Part shown: positions 9,615 to 19,003 of the stretch, in pieces
How positions within the stretch are numbered: the stretch's first letter is position 1
Layout: every line of letters starts with the position of its first letter
Assembly (NCBI RefSeq): GCF_001025155.1
Contig: NZ_AP012322.1
Span: forward strand, 1,364,001 to 1,428,000
Direction: 5' to 3'
Length of the DNA: 64,000 nucleotides
DNA from: Bifidobacterium angulatum DSM 20098 = JCM 7096
GTDB taxonomy: Bacteria; Actinomycetota; Actinomycetes; Actinomycetales; Bifidobacteriaceae
Made by a program: the position numbers and the translations under genes
The notes under the pieces: generated by a model
Databases searched by the model: none
What the model was told of the DNA's origin: nothing
Seen by the model: only the letters and a program-made list of their open reading frames with translations

Positions 9615-12164
9615 TCAGTTGCCGAAGAAGGAAAACGTGCCAAAGCGCAGCGCCAGGCATAGCGAGGCGACCGGCAGGGCCAGACAGGCCGCCAGGAACA
9701 CCCTGTCCCGTACATGTACTTCGCTCACGCGGGCATGGCTGCGCGGACCGGAGCCGCCGAATCCGCGGGCTTGCATGGCCGTGGCAAGCGTGGTGGAACG
9801 TCTGATGGACAACACCAATAGCGCGAAGGACTGTGGGAGGAACGCGCGTAGCGCATTGTCGTCCCCCAAACCACGCGACCGGCGCGAGGCGGACAGCGCC
9901 GCCCAATCGTCCTGTAATACGGAGAACAGACGCATGCCTGCAAGGCCGCCATACACGAACCGGTCGGGCAAATGCAGAATCTGGCTGAACGAATCCGCCA
10001 GGTCCGTGACGTCGATGCCCAGCACCGCTATGATCGCGGGAATGCCGATGGCGAGGATGCGCAAAGCGGTCGCCAAGGCGAGTTCGGCCGAACGGTCGGT
10101 AACGCGCATAAGCCCCCACTGCCACCAGGTGTCGCCGCCGGATTTGCCGTAGAGCAGCACCGCGAGAGCGGAGAACGGTGCGCCGACGAACACCGGCCAG
10201 GTGGATCGCACCGTTCGCCACGGCGTGATGCCGATGACCGCAAGCACCGCGAACTCCAGTACGAGCATGGTTCCCGATGAGAGCCAGTCGAGGCTGAGCA
10301 GCATGGGCAGTGCCGCAAGGAACCCGCCGATCAGACGATATGCGGGGTTCAGCGATGCCAGGAACGGCGAACGGCTGGATTGTCGTTCCGCCTCGTCGCG
10401 CGTGTTCACGCTGGTCACGGCGACCACGTCGTCGCCGGCCGAATCGCCATGCCCGTCTTGTGCAGGCTCCCATTCGCGCCGGGAATTCTCCGGCTGCAAT
10501 TCGATGACGCGCGCGCCCAGCGCCGTGACCAGTTCGCGGTCGTGCGTGACCACGATGATGCTTACACCGTCGGAACGCAGGCCGTGGATGAGTTGCACCA
10601 TCTGCATCCATGTGCACCGGTCCTGTCCGAAAGTCGGCTCGTCCAGAATGAGCACACGCGGCGCGGATGCCAGCGCCGCGGCCACGGTGAGCCTGCGTTT
10701 CTCCCCACCGGAAAGGGTGTACGGATTGGCGTTCTCATAGCGCAGCAGATCGAACCGCCGCAGCAAGGTGCGCGCACGTTCGCGGGCCTGGCTCTCCTCT
10801 ACGCCCACACGCAGCGGGCCGAGCATCACCTCGTCGAGTACGCTGCCGGTGGCGAACTGGTGTTCGGGGTTCTGGAACACATATGAGATGCGGGAGGCAA
10901 GCTCGGTGGATTTCCAGTCGCCGGGGTGAACACCGTGCGCGCCTGCGGCCAGTTCGCCCGATGCGCTCACTTCGCCGTCCACTGGTTCAAGAAGACCTGC
11001 CAAGGTGAGCGCCAGCGTCGATTTGCCGGCGCCGTTCGCGCCGACCAGCGCGGTGATCTGCCCCTGTTTGAATGCAAGATCGATGCCGGTCGCCACGGCT
11101 TTGCCGTTGCGCCCGATGGCGAGATTCTTCGTGCACAGCACCGGTTCGCCGATGCCTTCGCAAGCCGGGTAGTCGGGTTCGCTGCCGGTATGGATCGCAC
11201 CGATACGGCATTCGCCGCGCATATACCGCCGCGGCACCCAGATGCCCAGCCGTGCAAAGTCGAGATTCGGATCGCGGAACACCTCATCCGGCGTACCGTC
11301 CGCCATGATGACGGTGTGTCGTTCCTGGCCGTTGGCGGCATCCTGGTCGGTTTGCGATCCAAGCACGATCACACGGTCGATCAGGTCGATCCAAGGTCCG
11401 GCATGATGCTCCACCAACACCATAGTCGAACGGAATTCGTCAAGTACGTCGCGTACCGCCGTAACCACCTGCGTCACCCCGTCGGGATCGAGATTCGCGG
11501 TGGGCTCGTCCAGCAGCAACACGCTTGGCCTCATCGCCAACGCGCCAGCCAAGGCCAGTCGCTGCATCTGCCCGCCGCTCAGATGCGTCACCGAACGGTG
11601 CAGCTGTAGTCCCTGCAATCCAACCGCGGCAAGGCTGCTGCCTACACGCCGCCAGATCTCGCCACGTTCCACATGCAGATTCTCCGGCCCGAAGGCCACA
11701 TTGTCGCCAAGACGCTGGAACACCGCCTGCGCGTCCGGATCCTGCAATACCAGTCCTACCCGCCCGATCGCCTCGCGCACGGGAACATCGTCTACGAACA
11801 CATGCCCTTCGGTCGCGCCGCCTTCGGCGTCGACCATAATGCCATCCTCCTGGCCGGGGTCCTGCCGCTCATAGCCATTCGAGCCCAGCAGTCCGGCCGC
11901 ACCCTCAAGAATGGTGGATTTGCCAATGCCCGAAGCCCCCAGCAGCAATACGCGCTGCCCGGCCTCGACGGTAAGATTCAGCCCTCGCACGCTGAAATAC
12001 CTGCGGGAGGCGTGGCGATACCCCCAGTTATCGAAGCGCAATACGGCGTTCGGCATGATGGCGTTGGCTGCTGTGATTGAAGATTCGGGCACGGCGATGG
12101 TCCTTGGTGTGATGGTGGCGTGGTGTTCGCTCGTTGCTTCGCTGCAGGCCGGCGCGACAGGCAC
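9615..12164 (-). CDS. Fused ECF transporter module: two ATPases plus transmembrane T subunit (YkoD-YkoC-like)
   Basis: An 849-residue fusion of all energising parts of an energy-coupling-factor transporter. The first ATPase has Walker A LLGASGIGKST, signature LSGGQMQRLALAGA and Walker B LLLDEPTANLD. The second ATPase has VGANGAGKSTLA, LSGGEKRRLTVAAA and LILDEPTFGQD. From about residue 595 a T domain with several membrane segments carries the two coupling motifs RRSRGLG and MQARGFG. It is closely similar in layout to the separate ykoD and ykoC genes at 19.2-21.6 kb, so it is probably a duplicate. No S (substrate-binding) gene is adjacent; it follows an M20 dipeptidase gene by 24 bases. The start is uncertain: the longest frame begins at a GTG (12162-12164), while ATG 12054-12056 (MPNAVLRFDNWGY) lies where homology begins; neither has a good ribosome binding site. 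Confidence 0.85.
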   Translation of the reverse strand: MPVAPACSEATSEHHATITPRTIAVPESSITAANAIMPNAVLRFDNWGYRHASRRYFSVRGLNLTVEAGQRVLLLGASGIGKSTILEGAAGLLGSNGYERQDPGQEDGIMVDAEGGATEGHVFVDDVPVREAIGRVGLVLQDPDAQAVFQRLGDNVAFGPENLHVERGEIWRRVGSSLAAVGLQGLQLHRSVTHLSGGQMQRLALAGALAMRPSVLLLDEPTANLDPDGVTQVVTAVRDVLDEFRSTMVLVEHHAGPWIDLIDRVIVLGSQTDQDAANGQERHTVIMADGTPDEVFRDPNLDFARLGIWVPRRYMRGECRIGAIHTGSEPDYPACEGIGEPVLCTKNLAIGRNGKAVATGIDLAFKQGQITALVGANGAGKSTLALTLAGLLEPVDGEVSASGELAAGAHGVHPGDWKSTELASRISYVFQNPEHQFATGSVLDEVMLGPLRVGVEESQARERARTLLRRFDLLRYENANPYTLSGGEKRRLTVAAALASAPRVLILDEPTFGQDRCTWMQMVQLIHGLRSDGVSIIVVTHDRELVTALGARVIELQPENSRREWEPAQDGHGDSAGDDVVAVTSVNTRDEAERQSSRSPFLASLNPAYRLIGGFLAALPMLLSLDWLSSGTMLVLEFAVLAVIGITPWRTVRSTWPVFVGAPFSALAVLLYGKSGGDTWWQWGLMRVTDRSAELALATALRILAIGIPAIIAVLGIDVTDLADSFSQILHLPDRFVYGGLAGMRLFSVLQDDWAALSASRRSRGLGDDNALRAFLPQSFALLVLSIRRSTTLATAMQARGFGGSGPRSHARVSEVHVRDRVFLAACLALPVASLCLALRFGTFSFFGN

Positions 12165-12188
12165 ATGCCATATCGCGCCGGCAACGAC

Positions 12189-13556
12189 TCATCGGGCGAA
12201 CTTGTTAAGCAACAGCGCCTCGGTGATCACATTGTTCTTCAACCCCGGCAACGAGATGGACTCGTTCGGGCTATGCGCGTTGGCCTTCGGATCCTCCGGG
12301 CCGGTAACCAGCACCTGGGCCTTGGGGAAGATGCGCTGCAATTCGGGGATGAACGGGATGGAACCACCTTCGCCCTTGTTGACGGGAGCCACGCCGAACG
12401 CCTCCTGCATCGCCTCAAGCGCGTCCTTGGTGGCCTCGGCATTCGGGTCCATGGCCCAGCCCATGCCGTTCTCGCCGCGCTTGATGCTCACTTCGGCGCC
12501 GAACGGCGCATGATCGACCAGGAACGACGCCAACGCGTCCTGCGCTTCTTCAGGGCGCTGGTTCGGCGCAGTGCGCAGGCTCAGACGGAACGTGGTTTCG
12601 GGGCTGATCACGTTGAACGAGCCTTCGACCGGATGCGCGTCAAAACCAATCACGGTCACCGAAGGCTTGGTCCACATGCGGGAGGCGAGCGACCCCGTAC
12701 CAGCCAGACGGTAGCCGGGCACCGCGCCGGAATCCTCGCGCACAGTCGCCTCGTCCAGATCGCGCTGCAGGCCGCCGATCGGTTCCTCCGCCTTGACGCC
12801 CGGTACCGCCAGGTCGCCGTTCTCGTCGTACATGGAGGCGATCAGCATCGCGGCAAGCGTGTTCGCGTCGAGGATCGGACCGCCGTACTGGCCGGAATGC
12901 ACCGGATGCTCCAGCACCTTCACGGTCACATCGATGTCGGTGTTGCCGCGCAGCGAAGTGGTCAGGCTCGGAATGTCCGCCGACCAGTTACCAGAATCGG
13001 CCACGATGATCACGTCGGCGTCGAACTCGTCACGATGATCCTCGATGAACGGGATGAAGCTCGGCGAGCCCATCTCCTCCTCGCCTTCGATGAAGATCTT
13101 GACGTTCACGCCAAGATCGTCGCCCAACGCCTTCAACGCGCCGGAGTGAATGGCAATGCCACCGCCGTCGTCCGCGGCGCCACGGCCGTACAGCCTGCCG
13201 TCGATCTCGGTGCCGACGAACGGATCGGTGTTCCACACGCTGGCATCCGGCACCGGCTGCACGTCATGATGCGCGTACAGCAGCACGGTGGGCGCGTTCG
13301 GGTCGACGATCCTGGAGCCGATGACCTCCCATGCGCCGGGGGTGCCATCCGGATTATGCGACTGCGCGACCTTGGCGTCCACGCCCACCTCGCGCATCTG
13401 TTCGGCCACGAATTCGGCGGAACGCTTCATATGGTCCGCTGTTATGCCATGAGCGGAAACGGATTGCAATGCGATCTTACGGTTGAGCACATCGACGATG
13501 CGCTGCCAGTCCTGTTCGACGCGGGCGCGGATGACGCCCGATTCCAGTTGTGCCAT
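12189..13556 (-). CDS. M20-family metallodipeptidase
   Basis: Cytoplasmic zinc dipeptidase of the M20 (PepV/CNDP/DapE) family, 455 residues. The first metal motif is YAHHDVQPV (His96, Asp98), the bridging Asp129 is in GRGAADDGGG, the catalytic and metal glutamates lie in IEGEEEMGS (about 159-160), a further metal aspartate is in VADSGNW, and the last metal histidine is in ANAHSPNES near the C-terminus. All positions needed for activity are therefore present. Residues about 205-330 form the dimerisation lid. The ATG at 13554-13556 has AAAAGG eight bases ahead. It is followed within 24 bases by the fused ECF gene, suggesting one transcript. General peptide degradation is the likely role; a specific substrate is not visible. 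Confidence 0.9.
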   Translation of the reverse strand: MAQLESGVIRARVEQDWQRIVDVLNRKIALQSVSAHGITADHMKRSAEFVAEQMREVGVDAKVAQSHNPDGTPGAWEVIGSRIVDPNAPTVLLYAHHDVQPVPDASVWNTDPFVGTEIDGRLYGRGAADDGGGIAIHSGALKALGDDLGVNVKIFIEGEEEMGSPSFIPFIEDHRDEFDADVIIVADSGNWSADIPSLTTSLRGNTDIDVTVKVLEHPVHSGQYGGPILDANTLAAMLIASMYDENGDLAVPGVKAEEPIGGLQRDLDEATVREDSGAVPGYRLAGTGSLASRMWTKPSVTVIGFDAHPVEGSFNVISPETTFRLSLRTAPNQRPEEAQDALASFLVDHAPFGAEVSIKRGENGMGWAMDPNAEATKDALEAMQEAFGVAPVNKGEGGSIPFIPELQRIFPKAQVLVTGPEDPKANAHSPNESISLPGLKNNVITEALLLNKFAR

Positions 13557-13768
13557 GTTCAATACCTTTTCTCTATGCCGCCGGTATGCCGGCCAAGCGA
13601 TGACGCAGACCATGGCATCCGACGATGCGAATTCGATATGCAATCGTATATTCCCCACGCGCCCACGCAAAAACATGTGATTCCACGGCATGCCCGAAAG
13701 CCGGCAACGCTTGCATTTCCAAGCATTCGCACGGGTGCTGCGTCGAGGCGTCACCGTAATCTGCAAGC

Positions 13769-14398
13769 ATGACATGGAACAAGAAGAAAGACGAGGCTCA
13801 CAAGCCGGTCGATGATGCGGCTGAACCCTCCGACCAGCACAAGGGCAGCACCCAGGCCGCCGGCAAGGGTCACCCAACTCCCAAGCGCAAGGACGCCCAA
13901 GCCCAGAATCTGCACCCGCTGGTGCCCGCCGACCGCAAGGCAAGCGCCAAAGCCGCCAAGGCCCGCATCCGCGCGAAGGAAGACGCGCAGTACGAGGCAA
14001 TGAAGAACGGCGACATCAACAACATGCCGAAGTCGGAACGACTGCCGTGGCGCGTATATATCCGCGACTATGTCGATGCACGATTCAACATCGGCGAGTT
14101 CTTCATCCCCATCGCACTGGTCATCATGATCGGTTCGATGGTACTGAGCTACGTCATCCGCAACGCATGGGCTTCGATCATCCCCATGATCCTGCTGTAT
14201 GCCTACCTCGCCGCCGTGATCATCGATGTGGCGGTGATGTGGCACAAGCTTAAGAAGAAGCTGATCGACAAGTTCGGCGAGGCCTCCGTGGCCAAGGGCA
14301 CGCGCTCCGCATCCTATGCCTGGAGCCGCGCCATCCAGATTCGCCGTTGGCGTCTGCCCAAGCCACGCTACAGCAAGCGCGGCCATTGGCCCGAGTGA
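13769..14398 (+). CDS. DUF3043 membrane protein
   Basis: Actinobacterial DUF3043 protein of unknown function, 209 residues. Residues 1-95 are strongly charged and Lys/Ala-rich, probably cytoplasmic. Two membrane segments follow (about 114-134 and 138-157; IGEFFIPIALVIMIGSMVLS and the next helix), then a basic C-terminal tail. The motif RLPWRVYIRDYVDARFNIGEFF just ahead of the first helix is the most conserved part of the family. It is followed by a clear terminator and is a one-gene unit. Function is unknown. Confidence 0.88.
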   Translation: MTWNKKKDEAHKPVDDAAEPSDQHKGSTQAAGKGHPTPKRKDAQAQNLHPLVPADRKASAKAAKARIRAKEDAQYEAMKNGDINNMPKSERLPWRVYIRDYVDARFNIGEFFIPIALVIMIGSMVLSYVIRNAWASIIPMILLYAYLAAVIIDVAVMWHKLKKKLIDKFGEASVAKGTRSASYAWSRAIQIRRWRLPKPRYSKRGHWPE

Positions 14399-14435
14399 TC
14401 GATCTTCCAGACGAATCACACCTCAGCACTTTTCC

Positions 14436-14469
14436 AGCGCTCCAAGCCCGTTACGCTTGGAGCGCTTTT
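14436..14469 (+). terminator. Rho-independent terminator after DUF3043 gene
   Basis: Arms AGCGCTCCAAGC and GCTTGGAGCGC around a short loop (CCGTTAC), followed by TTTT; 11 perfect pairs. Lies about 40 bases past the stop. Confidence 0.85.
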
Positions 14470-14592
14470 GCATACCACGAATCTCGCATACCGCAACCGT
14501 CCAACACCATGCATCGTCGTCGGCACACCAAGCAGCACGCTAAGGTTGGTCATGGCACACCCACAACCAACAGACAGACGGGCAGGATTCCC

Positions 14593-16089
14593 ATGACTGA
14601 ACAATTCGACATCGCCATCATCGGCGCCGGCCCAGGCGGCTACTCCACAGCACTACGCGCAGCCCAACTCGGCAACACCGTCGCCCTCATCGAACGCGAC
14701 CCCACCCCCGGTGGCACCTGCCTGAATCGCGGATGCATCCCCACCAAGACACTGCTCGACGCCACCGCCACCTTCGACGCGATCAAGCACACCAGCACCA
14801 TCGGCATCCACGCGCACACCGACCCCATCGACTTTCCAGCGCTGCATCAATGGCGCGAACACATCGTTTCCACCATGACCACCGGTCTTTCCTCCCTGCT
14901 CGCACGCCGCGGCGTCACCGTATTTCGCGCCACCGCAGCACTAGGCGAACCGCACGATCCCACCGGCATGCAACAGCGCGCCATCCGCCTCACACCCTCA
15001 CCCGGGCAGAACGACGTGCTCCGCATCAACACACAAGACAGCACGCCACAAGGCGCATCACTCACCATCAACGCGGCAAACGTGGTACTCGCCATGGGCT
15101 CACGCCCACGCCCGCTGCCCGGCATCCCATTCCACAACGCGATCATCGACTCCACTCAGGCCCTGCAACGCGACTTCCCCACATCAGCCACCATCATCGG
15201 CGCCGGAGCAGTCGCCGTCGAATTCGCCTCCATATGGAACTCGGCCGGATGCAACGTCACGCTCATCATCCGCAAAAACTGCGTACTCTCCGCATGGGAC
15301 CGCCGCGCAAGCACCACACTCACCCGAGAACTCGCCAAGCGCGGCATCACCATCATCACCAACGCCACCGTCACACGCATCGATTCACCATCCCCTCGTG
15401 AGGCGACCGTGCACTACCGCACCAAAGGCTCGGACGAAGACCAATCCCTGCAAACACAGGTCGTACTCGGCGCCATAGGCCGCGACCCCAACACCAGCGA
15501 AGGCTGGATCGACGCCAGCGGCATCGCTCTTGACGCACAAGGCCATGTCGTCACCGACGAGTTCGGCCGCACCTCGGCAAACGGCGTTTGGGCCGTCGGA
15601 GACATCACCGCCGGTCATGCACTCGCGCATCGCGCATTCGCGCAGGGAATCACCGTGGCCGAACGCATCGCCGGGCTGAATCCGAAGCCCGTGGACGAAT
15701 ACACCATTCCGCAGGTCGTGTTCTCCCGGCCGCAAGCCGCCTGCGTGGGCTACACCGGCGCACAGGCAAAGGCAAGCGGACGCTTCCTCGACATCACCGA
15801 AACCGCATACCCGATGATGGGCAACGCCCGCATGCTGATGAGCGGTTCAGCCGGCGCCATGACCGTTGTCAGCGGTGAGGATACCGACAATCCCGGCACA
15901 CGCGTGTTGCTGGGTGTGCACATGGCAGGCCCCGAGGCAACGGAGCTGATCGCCGAAGCCGAACAGCTGGTCGGAAACCATGTGCCGCTGAGCGAGGCGG
16001 CACGGCTCATCCACCCGCATCCCACGTTCTCCGAGGCCTTCGGCGAGGCGCTGCTCAAAGCGGACGGACGCCCGCTGCACACAAGATAA
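14593..16089 (+). CDS. lpd: Dihydrolipoamide dehydrogenase-like flavoprotein
   Basis: FAD- and NAD-dependent disulfide oxidoreductase of 498 residues. N-terminal FAD motif IIGAGPGGYSTALRAA; redox cysteines Cys43 and Cys48 in GGTCLNRGCIPTK; second nucleotide-binding glycine motif TIIGAGAVAVEFAS around 200; FAD motif with WAVGDITAG near 340; C-terminal dimer domain with the His-Glu pair in HPHPTFSEAF. All catalytic parts are intact. The ATG at 14593-14595 has AGGA six bases ahead. The gene stands alone: no E1, E2 or glycine cleavage genes are next to it. Bifidobacteria are generally described as lacking 2-oxoacid dehydrogenase complexes, so its partner is unclear. Mycothione or similar reductases are related alternatives, but the sequence reads as a true Lpd. 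Confidence 0.88.
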   Translation: MTEQFDIAIIGAGPGGYSTALRAAQLGNTVALIERDPTPGGTCLNRGCIPTKTLLDATATFDAIKHTSTIGIHAHTDPIDFPALHQWREHIVSTMTTGLSSLLARRGVTVFRATAALGEPHDPTGMQQRAIRLTPSPGQNDVLRINTQDSTPQGASLTINAANVVLAMGSRPRPLPGIPFHNAIIDSTQALQRDFPTSATIIGAGAVAVEFASIWNSAGCNVTLIIRKNCVLSAWDRRASTTLTRELAKRGITIITNATVTRIDSPSPREATVHYRTKGSDEDQSLQTQVVLGAIGRDPNTSEGWIDASGIALDAQGHVVTDEFGRTSANGVWAVGDITAGHALAHRAFAQGITVAERIAGLNPKPVDEYTIPQVVFSRPQAACVGYTGAQAKASGRFLDITETAYPMMGNARMLMSGSAGAMTVVSGEDTDNPGTRVLLGVHMAGPEATELIAEAEQLVGNHVPLSEAARLIHPHPTFSEAFGEALLKADGRPLHTR

Positions 16090-16220
16090 GTCCCCTCCCG
16101 ATCCCACGCCGGACGCTCGGCTCCAATGCCTGAACGCCCGGCGTGCTCTCGTCTGCGGCGCAGACAATGCCAACGCCGCTTTCACCGCTTCTTTTTCAAT
16201 ATTCCTCAATACTGGTAAAC

Positions 16221-16240
16221 TGTTGGCCAGTATGCCAACA
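16221..16240. promoter_or_regulatory. Inverted repeat upstream of the DUF4191 gene (candidate operator)
   Basis: TGTTGGC and GCCAACA, seven perfect pairs with a six-base spacer, centred about 35 bases before the start codon at 16266. Its place near the expected promoter suggests a repressor site or a 5' leader hairpin. No protein can be named. Confidence 0.4.
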
Positions 16241-16265
16241 GCGACGAGTAGCAAGTGAGGGAGTC

Positions 16266-17054
16266 ATGGCGGAAAAGCCAGCAAAGAAGAAGTCCGGAAA
16301 ACGTAACCTGTTCAAGCAGATCGCCCAGGTCTACCAGTTCACACATGAAGAGGACAAGCAGCTGCCATGGCTGATGGCCTTGGTATTCGCGGCCCCGATT
16401 GTTCTGATGATCATTCTGGGCGTCGTGCAGAAGTGGATGTGGCTGACCTGGATCTTCATCATGATTGCGGCCATCATGGTCGGCCTTCTGTTCGCCACCA
16501 TGATGCTGACCCGTCGTGCTGACGCCGTCGGATTCCGCAAGATGGAAGGCCGCCCCGGCGCCGCAATCGCCGTGCTGAGCAATATGAACAAGGCCGGCTT
16601 CAGCTTCCCACAGGAACCGGTGTGGATCGACCCGCGTACCAAGGACGCCATCTGGCGTGGCACCGGCTACAACGGCATCTACCTGATCGGCGAAGGCAAC
16701 GCCGAACGTCTCAAGCATGCGATGGACCGTCAGGAGCACGCCATCAAGGGTGTGACCGCAGGATCGTCCATCCCCGTATACCGCTTCTATATCGGTAATG
16801 GCAAGGGTCAGACCCAGCTGAAGGATCTGCGCAAGACCATCGTCAAGAAGAAGACGCTGCAGCCGAACACCACCACCAACAAGTTCATGAAGGCAATTCA
16901 CCCGCATCAGCGCTTCCTGCTCACCAGAACCGAGCTTTCCACGCTGAACGACCGCCTGCGCACGCTGCAGTCCAAGAACGGCTACAGCATCCCCAAGGGC
17001 ATGGATCCAAACCATCCGCAGAAGATCAGCCGCCGTGCGATGCGCGGTCGCTGA
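16266..17054 (+). CDS. DUF4191 membrane protein
   Basis: Actinobacterial DUF4191 protein of unknown function, 262 residues. A Lys-rich N-terminus (MAEKPAKKKSGKRN) precedes two closely spaced membrane helices at about 35-57 and 59-80. A soluble domain with the motif RKMEGRPGAAIAVL directly after the membrane and RGTGYNGIYLIGEG in its middle follows. The C-terminus is basic (KISRRAMRGR). The ATG at 16266-16268 is preceded by GAGGGAG. In other actinobacteria this family often lies next to the lipoyl synthesis genes; here its upstream neighbour is the orphan lpd, which may reflect the same ancient linkage (inference). It ends in a strong terminator. Confidence 0.88.
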   Translation: MAEKPAKKKSGKRNLFKQIAQVYQFTHEEDKQLPWLMALVFAAPIVLMIILGVVQKWMWLTWIFIMIAAIMVGLLFATMMLTRRADAVGFRKMEGRPGAAIAVLSNMNKAGFSFPQEPVWIDPRTKDAIWRGTGYNGIYLIGEGNAERLKHAMDRQEHAIKGVTAGSSIPVYRFYIGNGKGQTQLKDLRKTIVKKKTLQPNTTTNKFMKAIHPHQRFLLTRTELSTLNDRLRTLQSKNGYSIPKGMDPNHPQKISRRAMRGR

Positions 17055-17076
17055 TTCACCATTGCCTACATTGTTT

Positions 17077-17110
17077 GCAGAAGACCCCGGCCAAGGCCGG
17101 GGTCTTCTGC
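17077..17110. terminator. Strong hairpin terminator between DUF4191 gene and glnA
   Basis: GCAGAAGACCCCGGCC and GGCCGGGGTCTTCTGC, 16 perfect pairs with AA at the tip. The downstream side (ATTCATC) has only a weak T-run, but the stem is very stable. Confidence 0.75.
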
Positions 17111-17195
17111 ATTCATCGTCGATTCGCCCCGCGTGCGCCCTGTCTCGCCATGTCTCCCCCAACACACCCCACTCCGTCTCTCTATATGTCATAAG

Positions 17196-17341
17196 TCACG
17201 CATCCATTGCGTGATTGAATATGGTCACGCTGGCTCACCGTCCACTGTGTGGACATGCTTTGTTGCGTGTGATTCCCACAATGACGGGAACCACACGCAA
17301 CATCCCTCATTACGAAACATTCTCGTAACCGAAATTACGAG
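17196..17341. promoter_or_regulatory. glnA upstream region with three inverted repeats
   Basis: Three separate inverted repeats precede glnA: TCACGCA-5-TGCGTGA (17196-17214), GTCCAC-3-GTGGAC (17240-17254) and CTCGTAA-6-TTACGAG (17322-17341). The last lies 64 bases before the glnA start codon, where a nitrogen regulator would be expected to bind. The arms do not closely match the GlnR or AmtR consensus I know, so the regulator is not named. The rest of the 350-base gap shows no gene. Confidence 0.45.
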
Positions 17342-17404
17342 TGCGTGAAACGCACCCTCCTATGCTTGTCTCACGTAACTTCTGATTGTGAAAGGAGCGG
17401 TCCC

Positions 17405-18844
17405 GTGACCGACGAACTGAAAACCAAGGCTGATGCCGAGGCCCTTATCAATAAGGAAGGCGTGGAGTACGTCTCCGTCCGTTTCACCGACCTTATCGGT
17501 GTGCAGCAGCACTTCACCGTGCCGGCAAGCGAATTCCTGAAGGACGCCTTTACGGACGGCATGCCGTTCGACGGTTCTTCGATGCAGGGCTTCCAGGCCA
17601 TCAACGAGTCCGATATGAAGCTGGTTCCGGACGTGTCCACCGCCTTCATCGATCCGTTCCGCAAGCACAAGACCCTCGACGTGGCCTTCTCCATCGTGGA
17701 TCCGCTCACCGATGAGCCCTACTCCCGCGATCCGCGTCAGGTTGCAGGCAAGGCCGAAGCCTACCTGAAGTCCACCGGCATCGCCGACACCGCCTCCTTC
17801 GCTCCGGAAGCCGAGTTCTTCATCTTCGACAAGGTTCGTTTCGAGAACTCCATGCAGCGTTCCTTCTACGAGGTGGACTCCATCGAGGCCCCGTGGAACT
17901 CCGGCATCGACACCGAAGACGACGGCACCCCGAACATCGGTTTCAAGAACCGCGTCAAGAAGGGCTACTTCCCCGTTCCGCCGATCGATCACACCCAGGA
18001 TCTGCGCGACGACATGGTCGCCAACCTGCAGAAGGTCGGCCTGATTCTCGAGCGTTCCCACCATGAGGTGGCCGGCGCCGGTCAGCAGGAGATCAACTAC
18101 CGCTTCAACTCCCTGCAGCATGCAGGCGACGACCTGATGAAGTACAAGTACGTTGTGCACGAGACCGCCGCTCTGGCGGGCAAGGCCGCGACCTTCATGC
18201 CGAAGCCGATCGCAGGCGACAACGGCACCGGCATGCACTGCCACCAGTCCCTGTGGAAGGACGGCAAGCCGCTGTTCTATGACGAGAAGGGCTACGCCGG
18301 CCTGTCCGACATCGCTCGCTGGTACATCGGCGGCCTGATCAAGCACTCCTCCTCCGTGCTGGCCTTCACCAACCCGTCCCTGAACTCCTACCACCGTCTG
18401 GTTCCGGGCTACGAAGCTCCGGTCAACCTGGTGTACTCCGCACGCAACCGTTCCGCCGCCATCCGTATTCCGCTGGCTGGCACCGCCCCGGCTGCCAAGC
18501 GTATCGAATTCCGTGCCCCGGATCCGTCCTGCAACCCGTTCCTCGCCTTCTCCGCACAGCTGATGGCAGGCCTGGACGGCGTGCTGAACCATATCGAGCC
18601 TCCGGCACCGATCGACAAGGATCTGTACGAGCTGCCGCCGGAAGAGCACGAGGGCATCAAGCAGGTGCCGAGCTCCCTGGCCGAGGCCATGGACGCCCTG
18701 GAAGAGGATCACGACTTCCTGACCGCCGGCGACGTGTTCACCGACGATCTGATCGAGACTTGGCTGGACCTCAAGCGCGGCGAGATCGACGAAGCCCGCC
18801 TGGCTCCGACCCCGCTCGAGTACGAGCTGTACTTCCACATCTGA
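17405..18844 (+). CDS. glnA: Glutamine synthetase type I (GSI-beta)
   Basis: Dodecameric enzyme making glutamine from glutamate, ammonia and ATP; the main entry of ammonium into metabolism. The 479-residue protein has the grasp domain [13 protein letters not shown], metal-binding PEAEFFIFD (Glu residues about 135-137), [35 protein letters not shown] and the Glu-bearing [10 protein letters not shown]. Tyr408 in [11 protein letters not shown] is the conserved adenylylation site, so control by a GlnE-type adenylyltransferase is likely, although glnE is not in the window. The GTG at 17405-17407 follows AGGAG by eight bases and gives the standard start. A good terminator follows the gene. Confidence 0.97.
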   Translation: MTDELKTKADAEALINKEGVEYVSVRFTDLIGVQQHFTVPASEFLKDAFTDGMPFDGSSMQGFQAINESDMKLVPDVSTAFIDPFRKHKTLDVAFSIVDPLTDEPYSRDPRQVAGKAEAYLKSTGIADTASFAPEAEFFIFDKVRFENSMQRSFYEVDSIEAPWNSGIDTEDDGTPNIGFKNRVKKGYFPVPPIDHTQDLRDDMVANLQKVGLILERSHHEVAGAGQQEINYRFNSLQHAGDDLMKYKYVVHETAALAGKAATFMPKPIAGDNGTGMHCHQSLWKDGKPLFYDEKGYAGLSDIARWYIGGLIKHSSSVLAFTNPSLNSYHRLVPGYEAPVNLVYSARNRSAAIRIPLAGTAPAAKRIEFRAPDPSCNPFLAFSAQLMAGLDGVLNHIEPPAPIDKDLYELPPEEHEGIKQVPSSLAEAMDALEEDHDFLTAGDVFTDDLIETWLDLKRGEIDEARLAPTPLEYELYFHI

Positions 18845-18864
18845 TAGCCACAGCGTTTCATATA

Positions 18865-18902
18865 GGAGAACCCCGCCGCTCTTTGGACTGGCGGGGTTCT
18901 CC
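18865..18902. terminator. Terminator after glnA
   Basis: GGAGAACCCCGCC and GGCGGGGTTCTCC, 13 perfect pairs with a 12-base loop, 21 bases after the glnA stop codon. Confidence 0.85.
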
Positions 18903-19003
18903 CGTCTCTGCTCCCGGCTACGAAAACATTCGGGCGCGTCTTGCAAGACTACTTTGTGGCCGCCCTTCAGAATAACCAGCGATGTTCCCTAACGGCCGCC
19001 CAC

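Noticed and set aside
9574..10617. 347-codon minus-strand frame overlapping the ECF fusion gene in another frame
   Set aside because: The in-frame ATPase and T-domain motifs prove the other frame; this one is Arg/His-rich.
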